Positions 1 through 6,066 of a DNA stretch of 11,444 nt are shown here, one piece after another. Numbering within the stretch: the stretch's first letter is position 1; every line of letters starts with the position of its first letter. Source of the stretch: a bacterium (GTDB taxonomy: Bacteria; Actinomycetota; Acidimicrobiia; Spongiisociales; UBA11373); NCBI GenBank assembly GCA_013202595.1, contig JABMPV010000385.1, positions 1 to 11,444 on the forward strand, written 5' to 3'. The position numbers were made by a program, and so were the translations under genes. The notes beneath the pieces were generated by a model. The model saw only the letters and a list, made by a program, of their open reading frames with translations, did not search any database and had not been told where the DNA came from.

Positions 1-1114
1 CGACTTCGAGGTAGTCACCGGACCCATCGACCGAGAACGCGTTGCCGAGCAGGCCCCCGGCGAACGTGGCTCCGCCGTATACGGTCAACGGGAACGAACC
101 CGTCTCATCGGCCAACCCATCCCCCTCCCACGCCGCCAACGCACCCGACGGGCAGACCGCAACGCTCGGCGTCGTCGGTGGCGTCCAGGCCGGCCAGCGG
201 GTGATCACGGTGTCGAAGGTGATCTGGGTCTGGTTCGTCCCGTCGATCTCCATGACGAACAACTCGAAGTCGCCGTCCCGGTCGGAGGAGAACGCGATGC
301 TGGTGCCGTCGTGCGACCATGAAGGCGTCACGTCCTGGCCGGGATCAGTGGTGAGACGCGTCTGGCCGGTGCCGTCGGCGTTCATGGCGAAGATGTCGTA
401 CTGCCCGTGGCGGTCGCTGACGAACACCAACTTGGTGCCGTCGGGCGACCAGGCGGGAGCGGTATCTGCGCCCGGGAGGTTCGTCAACTGCCTGACGTTG
501 CCGCCATCGGCATCCATCACGAAGACGTCCTGCAGGTTCCCCGCCCTGTTGCTGGAGAAGGCGATCTCGCCTGTGATCCACGACCACGATCCGGTGGATC
601 CCGTCGCATCGAATCCCGAGTGTGTGGTCAGTTGTGTGAGGCCGGAGCCATCCACCCCGATCCTCCAGATGTCGTCGTTGCCCGTGCGCTGCGAGCGGAA
701 GGCGATCTCGGTGCCATCGGGCGACCACGCGGGGTTGAAGTCCTTCGCGGGAGAGTCGGTGATCTGGATCACGCCTCCGCCGTCGGCGGCCATCACGTAG
801 ATCTCGTAGTCACCGTCCCGGTCAGAGGCGAACGCGATCCTCGATCCGTCGGGCGACCAGACGCCGTTGTAGTCGTCACCCGGTTCTGCGGTGAGTTGGA
901 CGACGTTCGATCCGTCCTCATCCATGAGGAACAGATCGCGTGAGCCCGATGAGCCGTCGGACGCGGCGGTGCCGTAGGAGTAGAGGAGTTGCCGTCCCGC
1001 CGAACGCGCCTGGTCCGCTCCCACCACCAGCAGAGCGACGATCATCAGAAACGAGATCGTCACCTCGCCGAGACTCCGGAACGGTGAGCGAAGGGTTCGA
1101 GAGGATCGTGTCAT
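1..1114 (-). CDS. Secreted TolB/PD40-type six-bladed propeller protein with LamG-like domain (3' end outside window)
   Basis: Open frame of 371 codons with no stop before the left edge, so the C-terminus is missing. The ATG at 1114 is preceded by a clear GGAGG (complement of 1122-1126) with a 7-base spacer, which fixes the start. Residues 1-40 are an Arg-rich start followed by a hydrophobic stretch and a small-residue cleavage region (ARSAG), a typical signal peptide, so the protein should be exported. Residues of about 45-330 hold six repeats of the PD40/TolB type: a D-[IL]-[FWY]-x-M strand, DG turn, Q-[LI]-T, then WSPDG followed by [IL]-x-F-x-S and DRDG or a similar turn. The third blade is degenerate (WSWITG instead of WSPDG). 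Six units would close a propeller. The last 35 or so residues (AWEGDGLADETG, then GNAFSVDGSGDYLEV) match the beginning of LamG/concanavalin-like jelly-roll domains. Such proteins usually bind extracellular polymers or partners; no enzymatic residues are seen and the exact role is unknown. Confidence 0.9.
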   Translation of the reverse strand, partial: MTRSSRTLRSPFRSLGEVTISFLMIVALLVVGADQARSAGRQLLYSYGTAASDGSSGSRDLFLMDEDGSNVVQLTAEPGDDYNGVWSPDGSRIAFASDRDGDYEIYVMAADGGGVIQITDSPAKDFNPAWSPDGTEIAFRSQRTGNDDIWRIGVDGSGLTQLTTHSGFDATGSTGSWSWITGEIAFSSNRAGNLQDVFVMDADGGNVRQLTNLPGADTAPAWSPDGTKLVFVSDRHGQYDIFAMNADGTGQTRLTTDPGQDVTPSWSHDGTSIAFSSDRDGDFELFVMEIDGTNQTQITFDTVITRWPAWTPPTTPSVAVCPSGALAAWEGDGLADETGSFPLTVYGGATFAGGLLGNAFSVDGSGDYLEV

Positions 1115-1324
1115 GGCAGATCCTCCAGGGGGCCTGGACCCGGGGGAAGGCAGTCCGGGAACAGTCGGTGAGCGGGATCGGTGGTGGGCCGCGCACAATT
1201 CGTGTGATGCCCCATCGTGGATTGCGGTGCCGAGAATCCACCCAACTGGCAGGACTCCACGTGTCTCCCCTCTGCGCCTATAGGACACCAGTTCTGGCTC
1301 CAGGGCTAGGGCACAAAGTCACAA

Positions 1325-1370
1325 GGTGCTTCCGGACTGCGGAGTCGGGCTGCCTCGGAAGATAGGCACC
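1325..1370 (-). terminator. Structured element, possible terminator of the small upstream ORF
   Basis: Nested inverted repeats: GGTGC (1325-1329) with GCACC (1366-1370), TTCCG (1330-1334) with CGGAA (1356-1360), and an inner stem CCGGACT / AGTCGGG with one mismatch around the loop GCGG (1339-1342). The inner and outer TTCCG pairings compete for some bases. Read on the minus strand it begins 18 bases after the stop codon of the possible gene at 1388-1720 and is followed by a moderately T-rich stretch but no clean T-run. It could instead be part of the leader of the propeller gene that begins at 1114. Placement is seen; function is inferred. Confidence 0.3.
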
Positions 1371-1387
1371 CGACGACGGCCGGCGCT

Positions 1388-1720
1388 CTACACTCTGGAT
1401 TCCGCCGTTCTCTGCCGCCAGCGAACCGGCACGACATGAGTTCGGAGCGCACGACAGAGGCTCTCATCATCGGGGTAGCTGTCGGCCAGCGCCACGGAAT
1501 GAGCCTCAACGGAGCCGATCCTGTACCGGACCACTCGCAAGCTCGCAGGTGAGGACTGCAACGCACTGGTGATCGATCCCATCAACTCGCGCTGCTGATA
1601 CTCCGAAGCGACACCCAACTCCAGCAGAGCATGTGACGTGACATCGCGCTTGGAGGCGAAGAGATGACGCGGCTGACATCTCAGGAGCGACTCGATGGCG
1701 GCAGTAGTGCGTGAAACCAT
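1388..1720 (-). CDS. Possible small hypothetical protein (110 aa)
   Basis: ATG at 1720 with AGTAGG (complement of 1726-1731) 5 bases upstream; a GTG three bases earlier is also possible but too close to that site. The predicted soluble protein begins MVSRTTAAIESLL, has no membrane segment and no motif I recognise. Codon choice is natural for a GC-rich genome (GAG, CTG, CAG and GCG frequent; no TTA or ATA), unlike the other overlapping frames here, and a structured element follows the stop. It lies alone in the gene-poor stretch between the propeller gene and the tRNA remnant, so it may be cargo of an integrated element or a fragment of a larger gene. I have no functional assignment and it may not be expressed. 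Confidence 0.4.
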   Translation of the reverse strand: MVSRTTAAIESLLRCQPRHLFASKRDVTSHALLELGVASEYQQRELMGSITSALQSSPASLRVVRYRIGSVEAHSVALADSYPDDESLCRALRTHVVPVRWRQRTAESRV

Positions 1721-1743
1721 CACTGCCTACTACACCGACTGAT

Positions 1744-1787
1744 CCCGCGAAACGGCGCGGGCTACTCGTGACACCCGGTTTCGCGGG
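1744..1787. repeat. 10-bp perfect inverted repeat with 24-bp spacer
   Basis: CCCGCGAAAC (1744-1753) and its exact reverse complement GTTTCGCGGG (1778-1787). It lies 24 to 67 bases upstream of the ATG of the possible small gene on the minus strand, where a promoter would sit, and about 200 bases before the tRNA remnant. It could be paired half-sites for a regulator, recombinase arm sites of an integrated element, or a hairpin. Arms and spacing are seen directly; the role is open. Confidence 0.5.
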
Positions 1788-1985
1788 GCTGCATGCTCGC
1801 CCCTCCCCGGCGGGTGGGTGAAGATGCCGCGCACTTGGCAGAGATGGCTCATCACCCAGAGCGATGCTCTGATCCAGAACCCCACGCGAACCCCACACAC
1901 CATCGGGCAGTACCGGGATGCGCGGAGAAGCGGCAGGATGAAATCGGTCCTGCGGCCACTGCCGTCCAGGGCATTCCTCCAGGTC

Positions 1986-2051
1986 GCCGGATAGGACCGT
2001 AGCGGTCTTGTAAACCGCAGGTCGGGGGTTCGACTCCCCCCGCCGGCTCCA
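1986..2051 (+). tRNA. tRNA-Thr(TGT) remnant lacking the D arm; pseudogene or attachment site
   Basis: From 2002 the sequence matches the 3' part of a tRNA: anticodon stem GCGGT/ACCGC around the 7-base loop CTTGTAA (anticodon TGT, Thr), 5-base variable loop AGGTC, T stem GGGGG/CCCCC with loop TTCGACT, acceptor 3' strand CGCCGGC, discriminator T and encoded CCA (2049-2051). Upstream, only GCCGG (1986-1990) pairs with the acceptor strand. The next two bases mismatch and just 9 bases (1993-2001) stand where positions 8 to 26 and the whole D arm should be. It is about 10 bases short and cannot fold as a normal bacterial tRNA. It is either a tRNA pseudogene with a D-arm deletion, or the 3' tRNA copy left at the far end of an element that integrated into an intact tRNA-Thr. 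In the second case the element lies to the left and old chromosome to the right. Confidence 0.65.
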
Positions 2052-2195
2052 CTTCCTACCAGGGGGTTAGACAGTCCTCATGGATATGTGTGTCCACCGT
2101 AATCCGGCCCCTTTGTACAAGCGGTCACACGACTTGGGGTAATGGTGAAGTCGACGACCCCCTTCCACCTGCTGATTGCGGCTCCCGACTCGATT

Positions 2196-2239
2196 GGGGG
2201 ATGTCCCCCATGGCCGGACCGACCTACAGGCCATACCGT
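2196..2239 (+). promoter_or_regulatory. Promoter-like module of the SH3-like membrane protein gene
   Basis: A short palindrome, GGGGG-ATGT-CCCCC (2196-2209), then 24 bases, then TACCGT (2234-2239), which fits the actinobacterial -10 pattern TANNNT; TTGA overlaps its end. The palindrome ends where a -35 element would begin, so it could be an operator or activator site. The same layout with the same 24-base spacing recurs before the second gene of the cluster (3078-3121). Recurrence is the main evidence; promoter activity is inferred. Confidence 0.5.
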
Positions 2240-2273
2240 TGAGATGGGAGGGGGCGAATAGGGAGGAAGCGTC

Positions 2274-2891
2274 ATGAGCACAACACCCGTCATCCCGAGT
2301 CCTAAAGCCCAACCGCTCCGCAAGTTCGCCAAGACTCTCCTGGCATTCGTTGTGGCTATTGCTGGGATCGCCACAGTGCTCGTCATCGCCTTCCTCATCG
2401 GACTGAGCACTTCCGGCTTCGGGTGCTCCGGCGGAGCGATCGGCGAAGGCTGCAGCGCCCCGCACCAGGGCGTCGGATACCTCATCGGCATAGGCATCGG
2501 CATCGTCGGCATCGCCCTCGTCATCAGGATGGCGAGTCGAATCATCAGACCCCGCAGCGCACACCGGGGCTACGACGAGATCGCCTGCCGACCACGGCCC
2601 ACGCCGAAGCGGCATCCGATCGCCAGCACCGCCATCCACCCTCCACAGATGGAACAATCACCGGCCATCCACACCCTTGCAGTCGGCTGGCCCCTCGCCT
2701 ATCGGCTGGAACCCCAAGCCGAGTCCGTGCCGTCCGGCCGGTTCCTCACCGGCCACACCGTCGAGATCGCTGGCCGTCTTGAGGAGTGGGTCCTGCTGCA
2801 GGACGGCGAGACCGGTGAGAAGGGATGGGTCGAGGCTCGGCTGCTCCCTACCCCCAAAGGCACACAGCAGCGGTCCAATCCACCGAGGTGA
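2274..2891 (+). CDS. Two-TM membrane protein with C-terminal SH3-like domain
   Basis: 205 residues. The ATG at 2274 follows GGAGG (2262-2266) with a 7-base spacer. A basic N-terminus (residues 11-20) leads into membrane segment 1 (about 21-44), a short Gly/Cys loop with C51 and C60, and membrane segment 2 (about 66-87, very Gly/Ile-rich), followed by an Arg-rich stretch (85-98), a Pro-rich linker, and residues of about 134-197 that resemble a bacterial SH3 (SH3b) fold: YRLEPQAES, GHTVEIAG, EEWVLLQ and KGWVEARLL strands. By the positive-inside rule both ends are cytoplasmic, which is unusual for SH3b domains, normally found outside. The loop motif Cys-x8-Cys-Ser and the promoter module recur in the next gene, marking the two as paralogues. 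I recognise no named family; a sensor, scaffold or envelope-associated role is speculation. Confidence 0.8.
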   Translation: MSTTPVIPSPKAQPLRKFAKTLLAFVVAIAGIATVLVIAFLIGLSTSGFGCSGGAIGEGCSAPHQGVGYLIGIGIGIVGIALVIRMASRIIRPRSAHRGYDEIACRPRPTPKRHPIASTAIHPPQMEQSPAIHTLAVGWPLAYRLEPQAESVPSGRFLTGHTVEIAGRLEEWVLLQDGETGEKGWVEARLLPTPKGTQQRSNPPR

Positions 2892-3077
2892 AGGACTGGG
2901 TCGAACCGGGCGGCTGCGCCAGGGGAAGGCCTTCTTCTTCATCCACCGTTCATCACCGCCACCTTCGCCGCGCTCGGTGGAAGACTCGGTCGCTGCGCTC
3001 CCTCGGCAACACAGAGGAGGGGCCGACCGGCACGGTCGCCATCCCATGGAAGGGGTCCCACAACCCGATGTGCGACT

Positions 3078-3121
3078 GGGGGTGATCCCCCATAGCCTCC
3101 CTACCGCTCCAGGCGTACCTT
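3078..3121 (+). promoter_or_regulatory. Promoter-like module of the zinc-ribbon membrane protein gene
   Basis: Palindrome GGGGG-TGAT-CCCCC (3078-3091), exactly 24 bases, then TACCTT (3116-3121), a TANNNT-type -10 followed by TTGA, then a G-rich stretch GGGTGGGGGCG (3131-3141). The same parts in the same order occur before the gene at 2274 (2196-2256). Conservation across about 60 bases between two paralogues supports a shared promoter and operator, or a duplicated upstream region. Confidence 0.5.
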
Positions 3122-3162
3122 TGACCTGACGGGTGGGGGCGCACGATGGGAAGGTACCCCCG

Positions 3163-3591
3163 ATGTCCGGCTACTGGCGATGCCCCACCTGCGAGACAGC
3201 CGTGGCCAGATGGCGGCTCCTGTGCTGGCGATGCGCCACCTCACGCCCCAAGGCAGCCGACTGGATGGAGAGACCCGACCGAGCGGAGTCGCCTGATCAC
3301 GCCGGACTTGCGGCTGGTGTCCTGATACTCGTGGCCGCCCTGGTGACCGTGGTGGCCCACCTGACCATCCTGTCGTGCCTGAGCGGAATCGGTGGCGCCG
3401 GATGCTCCTATCGGGGTACGGGACAGGCGGTGGGCTTCTTGGCCACCGTCACCGTGATCGGCGGCCTGTGCCTCGGCTGGGCCGTACGACTGGTCTTCGG
3501 GATCAGAACCTGGCGGCCACTCCTGGCAAGCGCCGCCGTCTCCTTCGCTATCGGAGTGGCCGTGCTCCTCTGGAGCAGCCCATGGAACTGA
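3163..3591 (+). CDS. Zinc-ribbon membrane protein with Cys-x8-Cys loop
   Basis: 142 residues from the ATG at 3163, which follows GGGAAGG (3148-3154) at an 8-base distance. A GTG at 3133 would add ten residues but lies inside the G-rich leader and close behind the candidate -10, so the ATG is preferred. N-terminal zinc ribbon with C7, C10, C21 and C24 (CPTC and CWRC knuckles) joined by a basic/Trp-rich turn, then membrane segments at about 47-69, 88-112 and 119-137. The loop between segments 1 and 2 contains C72 and C81 in the pattern Cys-x8-Cys-Ser followed by Q-x-V-G-[YF]-L, matching residues 51-70 of the upstream gene product. The zinc ribbon would be cytoplasmic and the Cys pair outside, where it could form a disulfide. 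Function unknown; the gene sits between two other small membrane genes on the same strand. Confidence 0.8.
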   Translation: MSGYWRCPTCETAVARWRLLCWRCATSRPKAADWMERPDRAESPDHAGLAAGVLILVAALVTVVAHLTILSCLSGIGGAGCSYRGTGQAVGFLATVTVIGGLCLGWAVRLVFGIRTWRPLLASAAVSFAIGVAVLLWSSPWN

Positions 3592-3641
3592 CCGTCCCTC
3601 CACCGCCAGAGCCACCTCCTCCTAACCGATCGGATAGGGCT

Positions 3642-4142
3642 ATGAGTGAACCGAGGGTGTGCCGTCGATGTGGAGCCAGGGTCCCGACCGGACTGGAGTG
3701 CTGGCGCTGCGGGTCCAAGCACGTCGGCGCCCCACGATCAGAGCGGACGACAACGGCTCGACTGGCCGGATTCCATCCCGCCTGGGTCGTGTACCCGCTC
3801 CTGGTCGTCTGGCTGGCCGTGAGGGGCGAAATGGGGAGAGGCTTCATTGTCCCCTGGTTCGTCGCCCTCACCCTGGCATTCATGATCCGTCAGGCGGGTC
3901 GGAGCGAAGGGAAGTCCGACCTGGAGGCGCTCCTCCGACAGTTGCTGGGCATCCTTCAGGGGGTACTCGCCAGCGGATCGCTCCTGGCACTGACCTTCGG
4001 TATCACCTACCGCAGCAGCGGCGGACCGGACTGGTACACCATGAGCCACCACTCACCGACGATGGGATCGTCGAATCGCAGACCCCCCTCAGCCGGTGAA
4101 ACGGCACCGGAAGGAACCACCCTGGTGATCGCGGTTCCCTGA
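3642..4142 (+). CDS. Zinc-ribbon membrane protein, third of cluster
   Basis: 166 residues from the ATG at 3642, 50 bases after the previous stop; AGGG just upstream is a weak ribosome site. The frame is open further upstream but overlaps the preceding gene, and the zinc ribbon begins right after this ATG, supporting it. C7, C10, C20 and C23 (CRRC and CWRC) form a compact ribbon like that of the previous protein. Hydrophobic segments lie at about 46-60, 67-82 and 101-122, with a basic/acidic amphipathic stretch (83-100) between the last two and a polar Ser/Pro-rich tail of about 44 residues. There is no Cys-x8-Cys loop, so it is related to its neighbour through the ribbon-plus-membrane layout rather than the loop. 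It probably shares a transcript with the preceding gene. Function unknown. Confidence 0.75.
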   Translation: MSEPRVCRRCGARVPTGLECWRCGSKHVGAPRSERTTTARLAGFHPAWVVYPLLVVWLAVRGEMGRGFIVPWFVALTLAFMIRQAGRSEGKSDLEALLRQLLGILQGVLASGSLLALTFGITYRSSGGPDWYTMSHHSPTMGSSNRRPPSAGETAPEGTTLVIAVP

Positions 4143-4199
4143 CTCGAGAGGCTCAGCGGTGCGGCCGGCGATGCTCGCCGCGCGAACGCGCGGGGAGTC
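4141..4199. terminator. Candidate bidirectional terminator between convergent genes
   Basis: A perfect 7-bp inverted repeat CCGCGCG (4178-4184) / CGCGCGG (4187-4193) around AA, enclosed by GACTC (4141-4145) / GAGTC (4195-4199). It sits between the convergent stops of the zinc-ribbon gene (4142) and the flavin oxidoreductase gene (4239). There is no T-run on either strand, so intrinsic termination is only a guess. Confidence 0.3.
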
Positions 4200-4238
4200 C
4201 GCAGCGGATCGTTTGAACTCCTCCGCGCACCATCACCG

Positions 4239-5342
4239 CTAAACCGGTCGGTCGATCCGCTCCGGGCGCAGGGATGGCTCTCCCCTGATGTGCTGCTTGG
4301 GAACCTGCACCTCGGCTCCGAGGATGTGGGCGGCGTGCCTGGGCCAGTAGGGGTCGTAGAGGAACTCTCTGGCAATTGCGATCAGATCGGCGCTGCCCGA
4401 GGTGAGGATCTCCTCCGCCTGGTCGGCTTCAGTGATCATCCCGACCGCGATCATCTTCATGTCGGGAACCGCCGCCTTGACGGCCCGTGCAAAGGGCACC
4501 TGGTAGCCCGGTCCGGTTTCGACGCGCTGATCGGCCGAGAGACCCCCCGACGACGCCGTCAGCACGTCGTATCCCAATGCCGAGACTTCGGAAGCAAACT
4601 CGATGCTCTGCTCGACATCCCATCCGCCCGACACCCAATCGGTTGCCGAGATGCGAATCCCCAGGGGCTTGTCGGACGGCCACGCCTCACGAACCGCCCC
4701 ACAGACCTCCAGTGGGAACCGCATGCGGTTGCCCAGCGCGCCGCCGTACTCGTCCTCCCTGATGTTGGACAGCGGTGACAGGAACTGGTGGAGCAGGTAG
4801 CCATGGGCGGCATGCACCTCGACGAGATCGAACCCTGCCCCATCGGCGCGGACTGCGGCTGCCGCAAAGGCGTCACGGATCCGGTCGAGCCCGACGCGAT
4901 CCAGAGCCACCGGAGTGCCCATTCCCTCGTAGGCCGCCGCTGAAGGAGCGACGGTCTGCCAGCCGCCATCCCCGATGCCGACGCTGCCGGATCCACCCCA
5001 GGGTGGGTGCACCGAGGCCTTGCGACCCGCATGGGCCAATTGGATGCCGAGAGCCGAGTCGGTGTGCGCCTTGAAGAACTCGACGACCGGCCTCATCGAT
5101 TCGAGGCAGGCGTCGTCCCACAGACCGGCGTCGAACGGTGAGATCCTGCCCTCGGGCGACACAGCAGTCGCCTCGGTGATCACCAGCCCTGCGCCACCGA
5201 GACCGTACTGGCCCAGGTGCACGACATGCCACTCGTTCATGGCGCCGTCGACCGACGTGTACTGGCACATGGGTGACACGACGACGCGGTTGGGCAACTC
5301 CACACCACTCAACCGGATCGGGGTGAACAGCTCAGGACCCAT
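4239..5342 (-). CDS. NADH:flavin oxidoreductase, Old Yellow Enzyme family (YqjM/NamA-like)
   Basis: 367 residues forming a single FMN-binding TIM barrel that reduces activated C=C bonds (enones, nitro compounds) with NAD(P)H in the cytoplasm; the physiological substrate of such enzymes is usually unknown. The YqjM-type signature is complete: SPMCQY with C26 and Y28 at the same numbers as in YqjM, Q101 in QLAHAGRK, the substrate-binding pair H177/H180 in VEVHAAHGY, LSPLSN, DEYGG, R230, and the C-terminal phosphate site AVGMI...AIAREFLYDPYWPRHAA, where R335 matches the arginine-finger position. Length is slightly above YqjM (338). The ATG at 5342 lies 11 bases inside the end of rlmB, with GAGG (5350-5347) 4 bases upstream, so it is probably translated by coupling as the last gene of the cysS-rlmB chain. 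Other OYE subclasses are less likely because of C26. Confidence 0.93.
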   Translation of the reverse strand: MGPELFTPIRLSGVELPNRVVVSPMCQYTSVDGAMNEWHVVHLGQYGLGGAGLVITEATAVSPEGRISPFDAGLWDDACLESMRPVVEFFKAHTDSALGIQLAHAGRKASVHPPWGGSGSVGIGDGGWQTVAPSAAAYEGMGTPVALDRVGLDRIRDAFAAAAVRADGAGFDLVEVHAAHGYLLHQFLSPLSNIREDEYGGALGNRMRFPLEVCGAVREAWPSDKPLGIRISATDWVSGGWDVEQSIEFASEVSALGYDVLTASSGGLSADQRVETGPGYQVPFARAVKAAVPDMKMIAVGMITEADQAEEILTSGSADLIAIAREFLYDPYWPRHAAHILGAEVQVPKQHIRGEPSLRPERIDRPV

Positions 5343-6066
5343 GGGACCTCACTCTCATGATCTCGAATGCTGCAAGTGACGCAGCCACAGAGGCGTTGAG
5401 GCTTTCGACTTCCTCGGCGATCGGGATATGGGCGACGAGATCGCATCGCTCACCGGTGAGTCGTGAGAGGCCGGCACCCTCGGCGCCAACGACCACAGCC
5501 ACGGGTTCGGCGAGCAGATCGAGGCCCCACAACGGCCGCTCCCCTCCGGCATCGAGGCCCACGGACCACACGCCCATGCGGCGGAGATCTTCGAGGGCTC
5601 TCGGAATCGACGACACCTCGGCGACCTTCACAGTCTCGAGCGCCCCCGCGGCGGCCTTGAAGGCTGTCGCACCGAGGGGCGCCGAGCGCCGATCGGACAT
5701 CACCAGGGCCCCGATGCCGGCAGCCATCGCCGAACGGGCGATGGCTCCGACATTGCGCGGATCCTCCAAATGATCGAGCACGAGCAGCGCCGCGGGGTCG
5801 GTGACGGCCACCGCGGATTCCAGGGAGATGGTCCTGATGGGACGACACTTGGCGACAATCCCCTGAGGCGCAGTGGTGAATGCGTGATCTCTGGCGTCAT
5901 CCACCAACTGGATGGGAGCGCCCGCCGCCTCGGCACGGCCGATCAGTTGACGCAGCGAACCAACGCGAGTTCGCTCGACGATCAGGCGCTCGACCCGGCC
6001 TGCATCCAATGCTGCATCCACCGCGTGGACGCCTTCGACGCTATCCCCGATACCAGGTCGTGCCAT
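5332..6066 (-). CDS. rlmB: 23S rRNA/tRNA 2'-O-ribose methyltransferase, TrmH/SpoU family (RlmB-like)
   Basis: 244 residues from the ATG at 6066, whose start region lies inside the last 26 bases of cysS. The open frame reaches 6108, but MARPGIGDSVEGVHAV fits the usual N-terminus, so this start was chosen. Residues 1-80 form the small substrate-binding domain (GVHAVDAAL, then IVAKCRPI); residues 93-240 form the knotted SPOUT methyltransferase domain. Motif 1 is DPRNVGAIARSA with N105 and R111, motif 2 is VVVGAEGAGL (191-200), motif 3 is IPIAEEVESLNASVAASLAAFE (214-235, with N224 and S226). By family it transfers a methyl group from SAM to a ribose 2'-OH of 23S rRNA. Position after cysS is the classic actinobacterial and Bacillus arrangement, supporting RlmB over tRNA-specific TrmH. 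Complete, no oddity beyond the overlaps at both ends. Confidence 0.93.
   Translation of the reverse strand: MARPGIGDSVEGVHAVDAALDAGRVERLIVERTRVGSLRQLIGRAEAAGAPIQLVDDARDHAFTTAPQGIVAKCRPIRTISLESAVAVTDPAALLVLDHLEDPRNVGAIARSAMAAGIGALVMSDRRSAPLGATAFKAAAGALETVKVAEVSSIPRALEDLRRMGVWSVGLDAGGERPLWGLDLLAEPVAVVVGAEGAGLSRLTGERCDLVAHIPIAEEVESLNASVAASLAAFEIMRVRSHGS

Noticed and set aside
42..800. Plus-strand open frame of 252 codons
   Set aside because: It lies antisense to the propeller repeats and mirrors their periodicity; the minus-strand frame has a ribosome site, signal peptide and PD40 motifs.
1986..2051. Functional tRNA-Thr
   Set aside because: The D arm is absent and the acceptor stem has two mismatches; bacterial tRNAs need the D arm.
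1986..2051. tRNA interrupted by a group I intron
   Set aside because: The anticodon stem and loop are continuous and no 5' tRNA half is seen upstream in the window.
1852..2052. Minus-strand open frame over the tRNA remnant
   Set aside because: Its start, with a GGVEPPTCGLQD-like pattern, is the usual spurious translation of the antisense strand of tRNA T arms and anticodon arms.
2892..3077. Possible gene between the SH3-like gene and the second promoter module
   Set aside because: The open frames crossing it continue from the wrong frames of neighbouring genes and have no start signals or recognisable sequence.
3133..3162. GTG start ten codons upstream for the first zinc-ribbon protein
   Set aside because: It lies too close behind the candidate -10 and has no ribosome site of its own, while the ATG at 3163 has GGGAAGG at good distance.
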